Assembly (NCBI RefSeq): GCF_002831645.1
Contig: NZ_CP025117.1
Location: forward strand, 627,514-691,513
Reading direction: 5' to 3'
DNA: 64,000 nt
DNA from: Olleya sp. Bg11-27
GTDB taxonomy: Bacteria; Bacteroidota; Bacteroidia; Flavobacteriales; Flavobacteriaceae
Part shown: piece after piece, positions 1 to 10,362 of the stretch
How positions within the stretch are numbered: the first letter of the stretch is position 1
How the letters are laid out: the number at the start of each line of letters is the position of its first letter
Made by a program: the position numbers and the translations under genes
Notes under the pieces: generated by a model
Told to the model about the DNA's origin: nothing
What the model saw: the letters and a program-made list of their open reading frames with translations, nothing else
Database searches by the model: none

Positions 1-1043
1 CCACACACTAAATGCACAGCAATAGCACCAACAGGGTCATCTAATTTTAATTTATCAATTAACGATACCGCAAAAACAATAATAGCTCCAGCAATTGCAC
101 CAATCAGTATAGCATCTGTTGGACTCATTTGATCAGCACCTGCTGTTATACCAACAAGACCACCCAAAATACCATTTAAAAACATAGTTAAATCTAAATT
201 CTTATACATAAGCGTAGATGTCAAAGCCGCAACCACACCACCAGCTGCTGCTGCCAAACAAGTTGTTACTAATGTTAATGACGTTAATGATGGGTCCGCA
301 GACAATACCGATCCTCCATTAAACCCAAACCAACCTAACCATAGTATTAAAACACCAGCGGTCGCCAAAGGAATATTATGCCCAGGAATAGCCTGTATTT
401 TTCCGTTTTTAAATTTACCTATTCTAGAACCCAGTAAGCAAACAGCAACCAAAGCTGCCCATCCACCAACGGAATGCACTAATGTTGACCCTGCAAAGTC
501 ATAAAAAGGCGTTTCTAACGTATGTAAAAATCCACCTCCCCATTTCCAAGATCCTGCTATTGGATACACTAATCCAACATATATAATTGCAAAAACAATA
601 AATGGCCCAATTTTCATTCGTTCGGCAACTGCCCCAGAAACAATAGTTGCAGCTGTTGCCGCAAACATCCCTTGAAACAAGAAGTCAGTCCAATAAGTAT
701 ACCCTTCGTTATACGATAAATCCAATATTGCTTGTCCGGTTTCAGGATCTATAACCGTTGGAGACTCTAATCCAAAACCTGCAAAACCAAGAATACCATT
801 CCAATCACCTTGAACAACCCCATTTACTTCTGTAAACACATCTCCTGGATACATTAAATTAAAACCAACGAGACAATACAGTAATAAGCCCATGGTAATA
901 ATAAATATATTTTTAAATAAAATATTTATTGTGTTTTTTTGACGTGTTAAACCAATTTCTAAAAATGCAAACCCTAAATGCATAAAGAAAACTAGTGCTG
1001 TACAGATCATCATCCATACATTGTTAATTGTAAATAATTCCAT
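1..1043 (-). CDS. amt: Ammonium transporter (Amt family), 3' end missing
   Basis: Inner-membrane ammonium channel/transporter. The reading frame is open from the ATG at 1043 to the left edge, so the C-terminus is outside the window. The N-terminus reads MELFTINNVWMMICTALV and is followed by hydrophobic helices. Recognisable Amt stretches include the helix around GFAFLEIGL, AAATIVSGAVAER, and LVHSVGGWAALV followed by GHNIPLA and WFGFNGGS. A segment of about 30 residues (VFTEVNGVVQGDWNGI and on) lies between helices near residues 65-100. It starts 6 nt after the PII gene ends, so the two are surely co-transcribed, as in the widespread glnK-amtB pairing, although here the PII gene comes first. 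Expression is probably tied to nitrogen status together with the porin gene upstream. Confidence 0.95.
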   Translation of the reverse strand, partial: MELFTINNVWMMICTALVFFMHLGFAFLEIGLTRQKNTINILFKNIFIITMGLLLYCLVGFNLMYPGDVFTEVNGVVQGDWNGILGFAGFGLESPTVIDPETGQAILDLSYNEGYTYWTDFLFQGMFAATAATIVSGAVAERMKIGPFIVFAIIYVGLVYPIAGSWKWGGGFLHTLETPFYDFAGSTLVHSVGGWAALVAVCLLGSRIGKFKNGKIQAIPGHNIPLATAGVLILWLGWFGFNGGSVLSADPSLTSLTLVTTCLAAAAGGVVAALTSTLMYKNLDLTMFLNGILGGLVGITAGADQMSPTDAILIGAIAGAIIVFAVSLIDKLKLDDPVGAIAVHLVC

Positions 1044-1049
1044 GTCTTA

Positions 1050-1388
1050 TTATTTTAATGTGTTTCCGCCTTTATTTCCTGTGCGTATTCTATAAACTTC
1101 ATCGATTTGTGAAACAAATATTTTTCCGTCTCCAACTTCTCCTGTAGAACCCGATTCTAAAATGGCTTTTATGGTTACTTCTTCAAAATCATCATTAACA
1201 ACTATTGACAAATAGCGTCTTTGTATATCACTTGTACTATAAGAAACCCCTCTATAAACATGTCCCTCTTTCTCGTTACCTAATCCTGTAACATCCCAAT
1301 ACGAGAAGAAATTTACACCAACCTCATGCAACGCATTTTTAACTGCAGAAAATTTTGATTTTCTGATTATTGCTTCAACTTTTTTCAT
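1050..1388 (-). CDS. glnB/glnK: Nitrogen regulatory protein P-II
   Basis: Trimeric signalling protein that senses 2-oxoglutarate and ATP/ADP and typically plugs the neighbouring Amt channel. It is 112 aa, the normal length. The start MKKVEAIIRKSKF is typical. The T-loop reads GHVYRGVSYST, placing Tyr50 where the uridylylated Tyr51 of E. coli GlnB sits. The C-terminal part has GDGKIFVSQIDEVYRIRTG, the usual nucleotide-site segment. The T-loop flank (STSDIQRRY) differs from the proteobacterial version, as I recall for Bacteroidota PII proteins. It lies 12 nt downstream of the porin gene and 6 nt upstream of amt. Adjacency to amt suggests a GlnK-like job; glnB versus glnK cannot be decided by sequence alone. 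Confidence 0.95.
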   Translation of the reverse strand: MKKVEAIIRKSKFSAVKNALHEVGVNFFSYWDVTGLGNEKEGHVYRGVSYSTSDIQRRYLSIVVNDDFEEVTIKAILESGSTGEVGDGKIFVSQIDEVYRIRTGNKGGNTLK

Positions 1389-1400
1389 AATTAATTATCG

Positions 1401-2387
1401 TTAAAATTTATATATCGCTGCAACCACAAAAGAACCTAAGCTTTTTGTTGCCATTAAATCTGTATCAATAAACGCGTCTTCAGAACTATTATCTAATCTA
1501 AATTCCGGCTTAATAATTAAGTCTTCATCAATAACTAAACTCCCCGTAAGCGTTAACCCAATAACACTTGGATCATCATCTACAGACTCACTCTGCTTCT
1601 GAAAATATTCTCCCCTTAATCCTACTGTAAACGTATCACTAAGATCATATTGAGGATACAAATCCACGCCATAAAACCCTTCTCCGTCATTATCTGCATA
1701 CGCTGCGTTGATTCCTAAAAAAAACTCATCTGATGCATCAAACCCTCCTGTATAATCGACTTCAAACCCTAATCCTGCATCATCATATAAAAGATTTAAA
1801 AATTGACCATCATATCCTAATTGCGCCCCAACCGCATAACTACCGTCAGGATTAAACTCAGTAACATCTGTTTGATTAAACACACCAACCATCAAGCTAA
1901 AATCCTCAGACAATGTAAAATCAGCTTTTACACCTGTGTGAGAAAAAGGCCCATTAGAAAACAAATAAGACGTACTGTAATTAAAATTTCCTGCTGGAGC
2001 AATAACCTCATAACCTAAAAAAGTATTAAACTTCCCAAAAGTCAATTTTGTGTTTTCACTAATATTATAAAAAGCAAATAATTGATTTAGTACCGTTGCA
2101 CTAGCCGCTTCACCTCTTGGTCCAAAAACTAAATCTGCGACTGCACCAACTCTACCTTTCTCATAAGACGCAATTATATTTCCCATTCCTAATGAAAATC
2201 CCGCAGTATCTGCAAAGGACGTTGTCGGAGCAATTTGATTATCATCATTTGGAGCTGTAAAATTAGTACGATAATAAGCATCGACACTCCCCTCAAAAGA
2301 GAACTTTTTTTCAAGACCATCAGACTCCTCTTGAGCAGATAAAGTCACAGATGCTAAAATAATAGCCAGAGTAAACAATTGTTTCAT
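1401..2387 (-). CDS. Outer-membrane porin-like beta-barrel protein of the amt operon
   Basis: Predicted secreted beta-barrel of about 328 aa. I start it at the ATG at 2387, which gives a clean signal peptide (MKQLFTLAIILASVTLSAQ). The longer frame to 2420 only adds a charged tail. The mature part has alternating aromatic/hydrophobic strands and ends with FVVAAIYKF, a terminal Phe as in many barrel proteins. It resembles the 'porin' or phosphate-selective-porin-like proteins that flavobacteria keep beside amt and PII. It is the first gene of the porin-PII-amt transcription unit. I infer that it lets ammonium or small nitrogen compounds cross the outer membrane; the substrate is not shown by the sequence. 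Confidence 0.8.
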   Translation of the reverse strand: MKQLFTLAIILASVTLSAQEESDGLEKKFSFEGSVDAYYRTNFTAPNDDNQIAPTTSFADTAGFSLGMGNIIASYEKGRVGAVADLVFGPRGEAASATVLNQLFAFYNISENTKLTFGKFNTFLGYEVIAPAGNFNYSTSYLFSNGPFSHTGVKADFTLSEDFSLMVGVFNQTDVTEFNPDGSYAVGAQLGYDGQFLNLLYDDAGLGFEVDYTGGFDASDEFFLGINAAYADNDGEGFYGVDLYPQYDLSDTFTVGLRGEYFQKQSESVDDDPSVIGLTLTGSLVIDEDLIIKPEFRLDNSSEDAFIDTDLMATKSLGSFVVAAIYKF

Positions 2388-2441
2388 AATACTAGATTTT
2401 ATAATTCGTTTATCTCTCAAATCTATATCAAAAACATTTAC

Positions 2442-2460
2442 ACCCCTAAAAAAATAGGGT
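2442..2460. promoter_or_regulatory. Hyphenated dyad CCCTA-N6-TAGGG, operator candidate
   Basis: The sequence acccctaaaaaaatagggt contains inverted arms CCCTA and TAGGG separated by six A residues. It sits 54 bp upstream of the porin start in the divergent porin/gltB interval. A second copy with the same arms lies at 2492-2514, with centres about 52.5 bp apart. Regulator unknown. Confidence 0.4.
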
Positions 2461-2491
2461 TATCACATTCATTTTTATTATTTACTTATTT

Positions 2492-2514
2492 TACCCCCTA
2501 GTTTTTATAGGGTA
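2492..2514. promoter_or_regulatory. Second CCCTA-N7-TAGGG dyad, operator candidate
   Basis: Arms CCCTA at 2496-2500 and TAGGG at 2508-2512 with a 7-bp spacer, flanked by TA on both sides. It pairs with the dyad at 2442-2460. The rest of the 442-bp gap (2388-2829) is AT-rich with no ORF I believe. It must hold the divergent promoters for the porin-PII-amt and gltBD units, but I could not place an exact TTG-N19-TAnnTTTG promoter. Confidence 0.4.
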
Positions 2515-2829
2515 TGATAATTATAAGGTGGTTTTATTAATGATTTCACATCCTTAATATTGAGTTATTCTTATCGAAAACTAATTTTAATCGTATTATA
2601 TTCAATATTTTAAACTTTTCGCAAACGTTTTCGTAACAATTACGTGTTTTTAGTAGTGTTTTTTCATTGCGCAATCCTCACTGTAAGCGCAGTATTATTA
2701 TTTAAAGCACATTTATAAAAGACTATAATCCGAATTTCGAAAAAGTGTTTCGTTCTTTTTACTAATTAAATAATAGCCTGTATATTACAGATATAATAAA
2801 GCTTAAAAAAGCTTTAAATTTTACTGATT

Positions 2830-5800
2830 ATGCTAAAAAAACAAGGACTTTATTCACCAGAATTTGAACACGATAATTGTGGCGCAGGATTTATATGTAG
2901 TTTAACTGGAAAACGATCTAATGACATCATCCACAAAGCGCTTGAAATATTAGTAAAATTAGAACATCGCGGTGCCGTTAGTTCAGATGGAGTAACAGGA
3001 GACGGTGCAGGAATACTAATTGATATTCCACACAAATTCTTTAAGATTTTTTGTGAGTTTGATTTACCTGAAGCTGGAGAATATGCAGTTAGCAATGTAT
3101 TTCTTCCTAGAAAAGAAAACCAACGTCAATATTGTATTGATGTTTTTGAAAAAGAAATCCAAAATCAAGGCCTTAAATTAATTGGTTGGAGAGACGTACC
3201 AGTTAATAGTACTGTTTTAGGTGAAATTGCAAAAGTAACAGAACCTTTTGTAAAACAAGTTTTTATAGGAAAGGCTAGCGATGCCCAAACCGAAAGAGAA
3301 TTCAACATAAAATTATATGCTACACGAAAAATTGCAGAACACACTATTTATGATTCTAAATTATCTGAATCAAAATTCTTTTACCTACCAAGTCTATCTA
3401 CTAAAATCATAATATTTAAAGGCTTATTAATGCCGGAACATATTAATGAATATTACTTAGACTTATTCAACTCGGCTTTAGACACAAGATTAGCATTAGT
3501 ACACCAACGCTTTTCTACCAACACATTTCCAACTTGGGATTTAGCACAGCCCTTTAGGTACATCTGTCATAATGGAGAAATAAATACCGTAAGAGGTAAC
3601 GTATCTCGCATGTTTTCTCGCGAAGAAATCATGGAAAGCCCATTATTTGGAGATGATATTAAAAAGATAATCCCTACTATTTTAAGAGGGAAATCGGATT
3701 CTGCGACCCTAGACATGGTTGTTGAACTACTATTAATGACGGGACGTTCGCTTCCAGAAGCAATGATGATGTTAGTGCCCGAAGCTTGGGAAAAAAACCC
3801 ACACATGTCGGATTCTAAAAAAGCGTTTTACGAATACAACTCCTGCTTAATGGAGCCTTGGGACGGACCGGCTTCAATCCCATTTACTGACGGTAATTTT
3901 ATAGGTGCTGTTTTGGACCGAAATGGATTACGTCCTTCAAGATACACCGTAACAAAACAAGGAAACGTTATTATGTCTTCCGAAACTGGTGTTGTAGACA
4001 TTGCTCCTGAAAACATAGAATTCCATGGTCGTTTAGAACCAGGAAAAATGTTTTTAGTAAACATGAGCGAAGGTCGTATTGTTAATGATGAAGAAATCAA
4101 AGAAGAAATAGCAGCCAAACATCCTTACAGAGAATGGTTAAACGAAAATTTAGTCCATCTTAAAGATATTGAAGCTAAGGAAGGCCATATTAAATATGAT
4201 GAAATTGATCTTAAAAAACGTGAAGTTGTTTTTGGCTATACAGAAGAAGATTTAAATACTATTATTCGTCCGATGGCACAATTAGGAAAAGAACCTATTG
4301 GATCCATGGGAAGCGATACGCCAATTGCTATTTTATCAGAAAGACCACAATTAATTTACAACTACTTCAAACAGTTATTTGCTCAAGTTACCAATCCGCC
4401 TTTAGACGGAATTAGAGAAGAGTTAATTACAGATATAAGCTTAACGCTTGGTAGTGACGTCAATATATTTGATATCAATGCGGAACATTGTAAAAAATTA
4501 AAAATTCAGAATCCGGTTATTTCTAAACACGATTTAGACAAGATTAGAGATTATGATACTAATCCTGATTTTAAAGTCGAATCCATTTCGATGTTATACG
4601 AAGTAAATCGTGGATTAAATGAACTTGAAGTCGCACTTGAAAACTTAGTCACTAAAGCTTCTAAAGCTATTGACGAAGGCGCAAACATCATTATTCTATC
4701 AGATCGATTTGTAGACGAAAACCACGCACCAATTCCTGCGCTTTTAGCCTGTTCTTACGTCAATCACGCCTTACACAAATTAAAAAAGCGTTCTAGAATC
4801 AGTTTAATTATTGAGTCTGCAGAACCTCGTGAGGTACACCATTTTGCTTTATTATTTGGTTATGGTGCAAGTGCTGTAAACCCATACATTGTAAATGAAA
4901 TTGTTCAACAACAAATCAACAATGCAGATCTTACAGATTTAGAATATTTAGCTGCCATTAAAAACTACAATAAAGCAGTTGGAAAAGGGATTTTAAAGGT
5001 GATGAACAAAATTGGGATTTCAACCTTAAACTCGTACCGTGGCTCTCAATTATTTGAATGTATCGGAATTAAAACCTCAACAGTCGAAAAATACTTCCCA
5101 AATACACCAACACGTATTCAAGGTATTGGCTTAAGAGAAATTGAACAAGAAATTGTTAAACGTCACAAAAGGGCTTTTCATAAAAATACAGAACCACAAA
5201 TTGAAGTTGGTGGAGATTACAGATGGAGACGTGGACAAGAAAAACACATGTTTAACCCACTAACAGTTGCCAAACTTCAAGAATCCGTAAGAACCAATAA
5301 AGCATCTACCTTTAAGGAGTTTTCAGACTTAGTAAACGACCAATCTAAAAGCCTAATGACTATTAGAGGCTTGTTTGAGTTTGATCAATTTGACCCCATT
5401 CCTTTAGAGGAAGTAGAACCTTGGACAGAAATAGTAAAACGTTTTAAAACCGGAGCCATGTCTTATGGCTCTATTAGTAAAGAAGCACATGAAAACTTAG
5501 CGGTTGCTATGAACAGAATTGGAGGAAAATCTAATTCTGGTGAAGGTGGAGAAGACCAAGAACGTTTCTACAAAAGCTCTCAAGGAGACTGGAGAAACTC
5601 GGCTATCAAGCAAGTGGCTTCAGGACGTTTTGGAGTCACCTCCAACTATTTAACAAGCGCAAGCGAAATTCAAATAAAAATAGCACAAGGTGCAAAACCT
5701 GGTGAAGGTGGACAATTACCTGGACCAAAAGTGAATCCAGAAATTGCAAAAACAAGAAACTCGACACCCTATGTTGGTTTGATCTCACCACCTCCACATC

Positions 5801-7326
5801 ACGATATTTATTCTATTGAAGATTTATCGCAATTAATTTACGATGTAAAATCAGCAAATAGAGAAGCTAGAATTAATGTAAAACTAGTATCAGAAATTGG
5901 TGTTGGTACAGTAGCAGCAGGAGTTGCTAAAGCAAAAGCAGACGTTATTTTAATTGCTGGTTTTGATGGAGGAACAGGAGCAACGCCTTTAACTTCACAA
6001 AAACACACAGGTTTACCTTGGGAACTTGGTGTTGCAGAAGCACAGCAAACCTTAGTGATGAATGACCTTAGAAATCGTGTAGTTTTAGAATGTGATGGAC
6101 AATTAAAAACAGGTCGCGATGTTGCTATTGCTTGTTTACTTGGCGCAGAAGAATTCGGTTTTGCAACAGCACCTTTAGTTGCTTCAGGATGTATTATGAT
6201 GCGTGTGTGTCATTTAAACACCTGCCCAGTTGGAATTGCAACTCAAAACCCTGACTTACGTAAAAAGTTTAAAGGAAAACCAGAACACGTTGTTAACTAC
6301 ATGTACTTTGTAGCACAAGAATTACGTGAGATTATGGCTAAATTAGGGTTTAGAACTATTAACGAAATGGTTGGACAATCTCAAAAACTAAACAGAAACA
6401 AAGCCATAGACCATTATAAATCTTCAGGAATTGACTTAACACCAATCTTACACAAAGTAGAAGTCGCTGAAGATGTACAACTATACAATACGTATTGTCA
6501 AGACCATAACTTAAATGTGCACTTAGATTTTAAAATCATAAAACAGGCACATCAAGCTTTATTTAGAAGACAAAAAACAAACTTAGCTATGCCTATCACA
6601 AATATAGATAGAGCAGTTGGAGCAGTTATAAGTAACGAAATTTCGAAAATTTACGGAGCAGATGGCCTACCTGAAGACACTATAGATATTGATTTTTCAG
6701 GTTCTGCAGGACAAAGTTTTGGAGCCTTCGCAACCAAAGGTTTAAAATTCACCGTGCACGGAAACACAAATGATTACCTAGGTAAAGGGTTATCCGGAGC
6801 TAAATTAATTATTAAAGTGCCAGAAAAATGCACCATTATTCCGGAAGACAATATCATTACAGGAAACGTAACACTGTATGGCGCGACCTCTGGAGAAGTT
6901 TATATAAATGGTAAAGCTGGAGAGCGTTTTTGTGTTAGAAATTCAGGAGCACAAGCAGTAGTCGAAGGTATTGGAGATCATGGTTGTGAGTATATGACTG
7001 GTGGAGTTGCTGTTATTCTTGGTACTGTAGGTCGAAACTTTGGAGCAGGAATGAGCGGAGGAGTTGCTTATGTTTTAGACGACAAAGGAACGTTCAAACA
7101 GAATTGCAATTCGGAAGATTTAAATATCGATCCAATTGAAAACGAAGCGGATAGTCTTCAGCTAAAACAATTAATCGAAAATCATTTTGAAGCAACAGGA
7201 AGCCCATTAGCAACACGTATTTTAAAAGACTGGAACAATTACCTTCCTAAGTTTAAAAAAGTGTTACCAGAAGAGTACAGACAAGCCTTAGTGAGATTAG
7301 AACAAGAACAACTAGAATTAGCGTAA
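2830..7326 (+). CDS. gltB: Glutamate synthase, large (alpha) subunit
   Basis: Transfers the glutamine amide nitrogen to 2-oxoglutarate, yielding glutamate, together with GltD. It is 1498 aa, normal for the family. Cys17 in DNCGAGF is the expected N-terminal nucleophile of the type-2 glutamine amidotransferase domain (about 17-430) after removal of a short propeptide. A central domain follows (about 470-750), then the FMN-binding synthase domain (about 810-1210; [25 protein letters not shown]). The 3Fe-4S ligands are Cys1121, Cys1127 and Cys1132 ([12 protein letters not shown]). A C-terminal GXGXG beta-helix domain covers about 1250-1480. The stop is 3 nt before the gltD start, so this is a two-gene operon. 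It diverges from the porin-PII-amt operon, making one nitrogen locus. Confidence 0.98.
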   Translation: MLKKQGLYSPEFEHDNCGAGFICSLTGKRSNDIIHKALEILVKLEHRGAVSSDGVTGDGAGILIDIPHKFFKIFCEFDLPEAGEYAVSNVFLPRKENQRQYCIDVFEKEIQNQGLKLIGWRDVPVNSTVLGEIAKVTEPFVKQVFIGKASDAQTEREFNIKLYATRKIAEHTIYDSKLSESKFFYLPSLSTKIIIFKGLLMPEHINEYYLDLFNSALDTRLALVHQRFSTNTFPTWDLAQPFRYICHNGEINTVRGNVSRMFSREEIMESPLFGDDIKKIIPTILRGKSDSATLDMVVELLLMTGRSLPEAMMMLVPEAWEKNPHMSDSKKAFYEYNSCLMEPWDGPASIPFTDGNFIGAVLDRNGLRPSRYTVTKQGNVIMSSETGVVDIAPENIEFHGRLEPGKMFLVNMSEGRIVNDEEIKEEIAAKHPYREWLNENLVHLKDIEAKEGHIKYDEIDLKKREVVFGYTEEDLNTIIRPMAQLGKEPIGSMGSDTPIAILSERPQLIYNYFKQLFAQVTNPPLDGIREELITDISLTLGSDVNIFDINAEHCKKLKIQNPVISKHDLDKIRDYDTNPDFKVESISMLYEVNRGLNELEVALENLVTKASKAIDEGANIIILSDRFVDENHAPIPALLACSYVNHALHKLKKRSRISLIIESAEPREVHHFALLFGYGASAVNPYIVNEIVQQQINNADLTDLEYLAAIKNYNKAVGKGILKVMNKIGISTLNSYRGSQLFECIGIKTSTVEKYFPNTPTRIQGIGLREIEQEIVKRHKRAFHKNTEPQIEVGGDYRWRRGQEKHMFNPLTVAKLQESVRTNKASTFKEFSDLVNDQSKSLMTIRGLFEFDQFDPIPLEEVEPWTEIVKRFKTGAMSYGSISKEAHENLAVAMNRIGGKSNSGEGGEDQERFYKSSQGDWRNSAIKQVASGRFGVTSNYLTSASEIQIKIAQGAKPGEGGQLPGPKVNPEIAKTRNSTPYVGLISPPPHHDIYSIEDLSQLIYDVKSANREARINVKLVSEIGVGTVAAGVAKAKADVILIAGFDGGTGATPLTSQKHTGLPWELGVAEAQQTLVMNDLRNRVVLECDGQLKTGRDVAIACLLGAEEFGFATAPLVASGCIMMRVCHLNTCPVGIATQNPDLRKKFKGKPEHVVNYMYFVAQELREIMAKLGFRTINEMVGQSQKLNRNKAIDHYKSSGIDLTPILHKVEVAEDVQLYNTYCQDHNLNVHLDFKIIKQAHQALFRRQKTNLAMPITNIDRAVGAVISNEISKIYGADGLPEDTIDIDFSGSAGQSFGAFATKGLKFTVHGNTNDYLGKGLSGAKLIIKVPEKCTIIPEDNIITGNVTLYGATSGEVYINGKAGERFCVRNSGAQAVVEGIGDHGCEYMTGGVAVILGTVGRNFGAGMSGGVAYVLDDKGTFKQNCNSEDLNIDPIENEADSLQLKQLIENHFEATGSPLATRILKDWNNYLPKFKKVLPEEYRQALVRLEQEQLELA

Positions 7327-7329
7327 ATT

Positions 7330-8796
7330 ATGGGAAAGATAACAGGATTTTTAGAGTTTAAGCGTGAGAACGAAAGTTATATAGCGCCAGAAAAACGCAT
7401 AGAGAATTACAAAGAATTTACGGTTCCGTTACCAGAAGACCACCTAGAAAATCAAGGCGCTCGTTGTATGGATTGCGGAATTCCGTTTTGCCATAGTGGT
7501 TGTCCACTTGGGAATTTAATTCCTGATTTTAATGATAAAGTTTATAAAGGAAAATGGAAGGAAGCTGCTGAAATTTTACACAAAACCAACAACTTCCCAG
7601 AGTTTACAGGACGCTTATGTCCAGCACCTTGCGAAGAAGCTTGTGTTTTAGGTATTAATGAAGACCCAGTAACGATAGAAAATATTGAAAAAAATATAGT
7701 AGAAACCGCCTTTCAAGAAGGTTGGATTGTAGCAAATCCTCCAAAAGTAAGAACCGAAAAAACAGTAGCTGTTATTGGTTCTGGACCTGCTGGATTAGCT
7801 GCTGCACAACAATTAAATCGCGCAGGACATACCGTTACTGTTTTTGAACGAGACGAAAAAATTGGCGGTTTATTACGTTATGGCATTCCAGATTTTAAAA
7901 TGGAAAAAACCGTGATTGACAGACGTGTTGCTGTTTTAGAAGGAGAAGGTATTATTTTTAAAACCAATGCACATGTTGGTAAAAACATAGACGCCAATCA
8001 ACTTAAAGACGACTTTGACGCTGTTGTGTTATGTGGAGGTGCTACAGTAAGACGAAGCATTCCTATACCTGGAGGAGACTTAAAAGGCGTGACTCAAGCT
8101 ATGGATTTCTTAAAACTAAATAATCAATACGTGGATGGTATAGTCGATTTTAAAGACGTTATTTCTGCTAAAGGAAAAGACATTATTGTTATTGGCGGTG
8201 GAGATACCGGAAGTGATTGTATCGGAACGTCTAATCGTCATGGCGCAACCTCTGTGACTAATTTTGAAATTTTAAGCAAACCTTCTGAAGGTCGCCCTGC
8301 AAATCAACCTTGGCCTTATTGGCCTATGAAGTTAAAAACAACTTCGTCGCACCAAGAAGGTGTCGAGCGTTTTTTTAGCATTTCAACTAAAGCGTTTATT
8401 GGCGACAAAAAAGGAAACCTAAAAGGCTTAAAAACGGTTGAAGTAGAATGGATTTTTACACCAGGTGAAAGACCTCAACTTAAAGAGGTTCCAAATACCG
8501 AAAAAGAATGGAAATGCGACATCGCATTATTAGCACTTGGTTTTACAGGCGCTGAAAAAACACTAGCAGACCAATTTGGCTTAAAAATGGACTTTAGAAC
8601 CAATATTGAAGCTACAACAAAAGATTACAAAACAAACATCCCTGGCGTTTTTGCAGCTGGAGACATGCGTCGTGGACAATCGTTGATTGTTTGGGCTATT
8701 TCTGAAGGAAGACAGGCAGCGTATCATATAGACACGTATTTAATGGGAGAATCCTGTTTACCTTTAAAGGATGACAGCGATTTACCTCGGGTTTAA
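7330..8796 (+). CDS. gltD: Glutamate synthase, small (beta) subunit
   Basis: Feeds electrons from NADPH to GltB through FAD and iron-sulfur clusters. It is 488 aa, the usual size. N-terminal cysteines form the cluster motifs CMDCGIPFCHSGCPLG and CPAPCEEAC. A dinucleotide fold begins at VIGSGPAGLAAA (about residue 150) and a second at VIGGGDTGSDC (about 290). The C-terminal GVFAAGDMRRGQSLIVWAI is the FAD-binding signature. It follows gltB by 3 nt. A repeat-filled convergent gap separates it from argH. Confidence 0.98.
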   Translation: MGKITGFLEFKRENESYIAPEKRIENYKEFTVPLPEDHLENQGARCMDCGIPFCHSGCPLGNLIPDFNDKVYKGKWKEAAEILHKTNNFPEFTGRLCPAPCEEACVLGINEDPVTIENIEKNIVETAFQEGWIVANPPKVRTEKTVAVIGSGPAGLAAAQQLNRAGHTVTVFERDEKIGGLLRYGIPDFKMEKTVIDRRVAVLEGEGIIFKTNAHVGKNIDANQLKDDFDAVVLCGGATVRRSIPIPGGDLKGVTQAMDFLKLNNQYVDGIVDFKDVISAKGKDIIVIGGGDTGSDCIGTSNRHGATSVTNFEILSKPSEGRPANQPWPYWPMKLKTTSSHQEGVERFFSISTKAFIGDKKGNLKGLKTVEVEWIFTPGERPQLKEVPNTEKEWKCDIALLALGFTGAEKTLADQFGLKMDFRTNIEATTKDYKTNIPGVFAAGDMRRGQSLIVWAISEGRQAAYHIDTYLMGESCLPLKDDSDLPRV

Positions 8797-8849
8797 TACA
8801 TGGAAAAACGATTAATCTAAAAAAGAAAACTATTTGATACAATTAGGAA

Positions 8850-8913
8850 GATTGCTTCGTTCCTCGTAATGAATCACAACACGTCATTACGAGGAGGCAC
8901 GACGAAGTAATCT
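8850..8913. repeat. Inverted pair of family A repeat (gattgcttcgttcctcg...)
   Basis: The left arm gattgcttcgttcctcgta and a diverged reverse-complement right arm (cattacgaggaggcacgacgaagtaatc) can form a long hairpin. It lies between the converging gltD and argH genes. Related copies occur at 8967, 10293, 12381 and 15369. The rest of the 205-bp gap holds no gene. Confidence 0.75.
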
Positions 8914-8966
8914 GTTTAATAAAAGCAAGAAAACTCTTTAAAACAAAAATTTTACAAAAATTAGAG

Positions 8967-8992
8967 AGATTGCTTCGTTCCTCGCAATGACG
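8967..8992. repeat. Family A repeat, single arm
   Basis: gagattgcttcgttcctcgc followed by aatgac, ending 10 bp from the argH stop codon. It is nearly identical to the arms at 8850 and 15410. Confidence 0.7.
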
Positions 8993-9001
8993 CAATTAAT
9001 A

Positions 9002-10276
9002 CTAATCTGGATACTTCCCACTAATCCCATCCAAACACAAATTACCAATACTACCAATATGCGTGTGTTTTTTAGAGGTATCTGGTACATAAGTTCCACT
9101 TTCAACTTCATCTCCAATTTTTTGATACGCTTCTCTAAAAGGCATACCTCCCACAACCAATGTATTAATATTATCTACCGTAAATAAGTATTGATACTTA
9201 GCATCATTCAAATCAATGTCTTTTACAATGACTTGCTGAATGGCGTAATTAAAAATATCTAATAAGTCTTTTACATCTTCAATTGCTGCAATTATATTTT
9301 CCTTTAATAACTGAAAATCTCTATGGTAACCACTTGGTAAATTATTAGTAATTAACACCATTTCAGTATGCAAAGCTTGTATTTTATTGGCTTTTCCTCT
9401 AATTAATTCAAACACATCTGGATTCTTTTTATGTGGCATAATACTGCTTCCCGTCGTTAGCTCATCCGGAAAGGCAATAAAGCCAAAATTCTGACTATTA
9501 TACACGCAAATATCCATTGCAAAACGCGCTAAAGTATTACACACGCTCCCTAAAGCTAAAGCAATAGTACGTTCGCTTTTCCCTCTACTCATTTGCGCAG
9601 CAACAACGTTGTATTTTAAAGTTGAAAACTTTAATTCTTTTGTGGTTAATTCTCTATCAATAGGAAACGAACTTCCGTAACCCGCTGCAGAACCTAACGG
9701 ATTTTGATCTACGGTTTTCAAGGCTGCATTTAACAAGTAAACATCATCTATTAAAACCTCAGCATAAGCAGAAAACCACAATCCAAAGGAAGATGGCATA
9801 GCTACTTGTAAATGCGTATAACCAGGAAGTAAAGCGTCTTTATGCGTTTCCGCTAAACTTAAAAGCGTATCGAAAAAGATTTTTGTTTTCGCGTTAATTT
9901 CTTTTAAATTCTCTTTGTAGTACAATTGAAGCGCAACTAAAACTTGATCGTTTCTAGATCGTGCGGTATGGATTTTCTTTCCGACGTCACCTAAGGTTTT
10001 AGTCAGTTCATATTCAATTTTAGAATGCACATCTTCAAAGGATTCTTCAATAACGAAGGTTCCGTTTTTTATAGTTTCCGCAATAGCGTGTAAACCATTT
10101 TTAAGCTGTTGCAGTTCTTCCGAAGAAATAATGCCAATAGACTCCAACATTATTGCATGCGCTAAAGATGCTTGCACATCGTACTTTGCAATATGCATAT
10201 CAATTTCTCTATCGTTTCCTACGGTAAATTGTTCTATTTTTTTATCGATACTTATTCCTTTGTCCCAGAGTTTCAT
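9002..10276 (-). CDS. argH: Argininosuccinate lyase
   Basis: Last step of arginine synthesis: argininosuccinate to arginine and fumarate. It is 424 aa. I start it at the ATG at 10276 (MKLWDKGIS), which matches the family N-terminus. The longer frame to 10297 runs into a family A repeat and is probably not translated. The fumarase/lyase-superfamily signature GSSIMPHKKNPD is present, with the catalytic serine loop, and upstream HTARSRNDQV is the substrate-binding segment. It is the last gene of the leftward arginine operon, 87 nt after argE, with the family A inverted repeat in between. Confidence 0.97.
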   Translation of the reverse strand: MKLWDKGISIDKKIEQFTVGNDREIDMHIAKYDVQASLAHAIMLESIGIISSEELQQLKNGLHAIAETIKNGTFVIEESFEDVHSKIEYELTKTLGDVGKKIHTARSRNDQVLVALQLYYKENLKEINAKTKIFFDTLLSLAETHKDALLPGYTHLQVAMPSSFGLWFSAYAEVLIDDVYLLNAALKTVDQNPLGSAAGYGSSFPIDRELTTKELKFSTLKYNVVAAQMSRGKSERTIALALGSVCNTLARFAMDICVYNSQNFGFIAFPDELTTGSSIMPHKKNPDVFELIRGKANKIQALHTEMVLITNNLPSGYHRDFQLLKENIIAAIEDVKDLLDIFNYAIQQVIVKDIDLNDAKYQYLFTVDNINTLVVGGMPFREAYQKIGDEVESGTYVPDTSKKHTHIGSIGNLCLDGISGKYPD

Positions 10277-10292
10277 AATTTGATTTTTTATT

Positions 10293-10358
10293 GTCATTGC
10301 GAATGAAATGAAGCAATCTCATGATGAGATAACTTCGTCATTCTTCCTCGTTATGACG
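10293..10358. repeat. Family A inverted repeat between argE and argH
   Basis: gtcattgcgaatgaaatgaagc and a diverged opposite arm ending cctcgttatgacg. In the transcript this could fold into a hairpin within the operon between argE and argH. Confidence 0.65.
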
Positions 10359-10362
10359 TTTG

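Noticed and set aside
8938-9187. Small ORFs on both strands over the argH 3' end
   Set aside because: Both are shadows of the argH frame or of the repeat; no family features.
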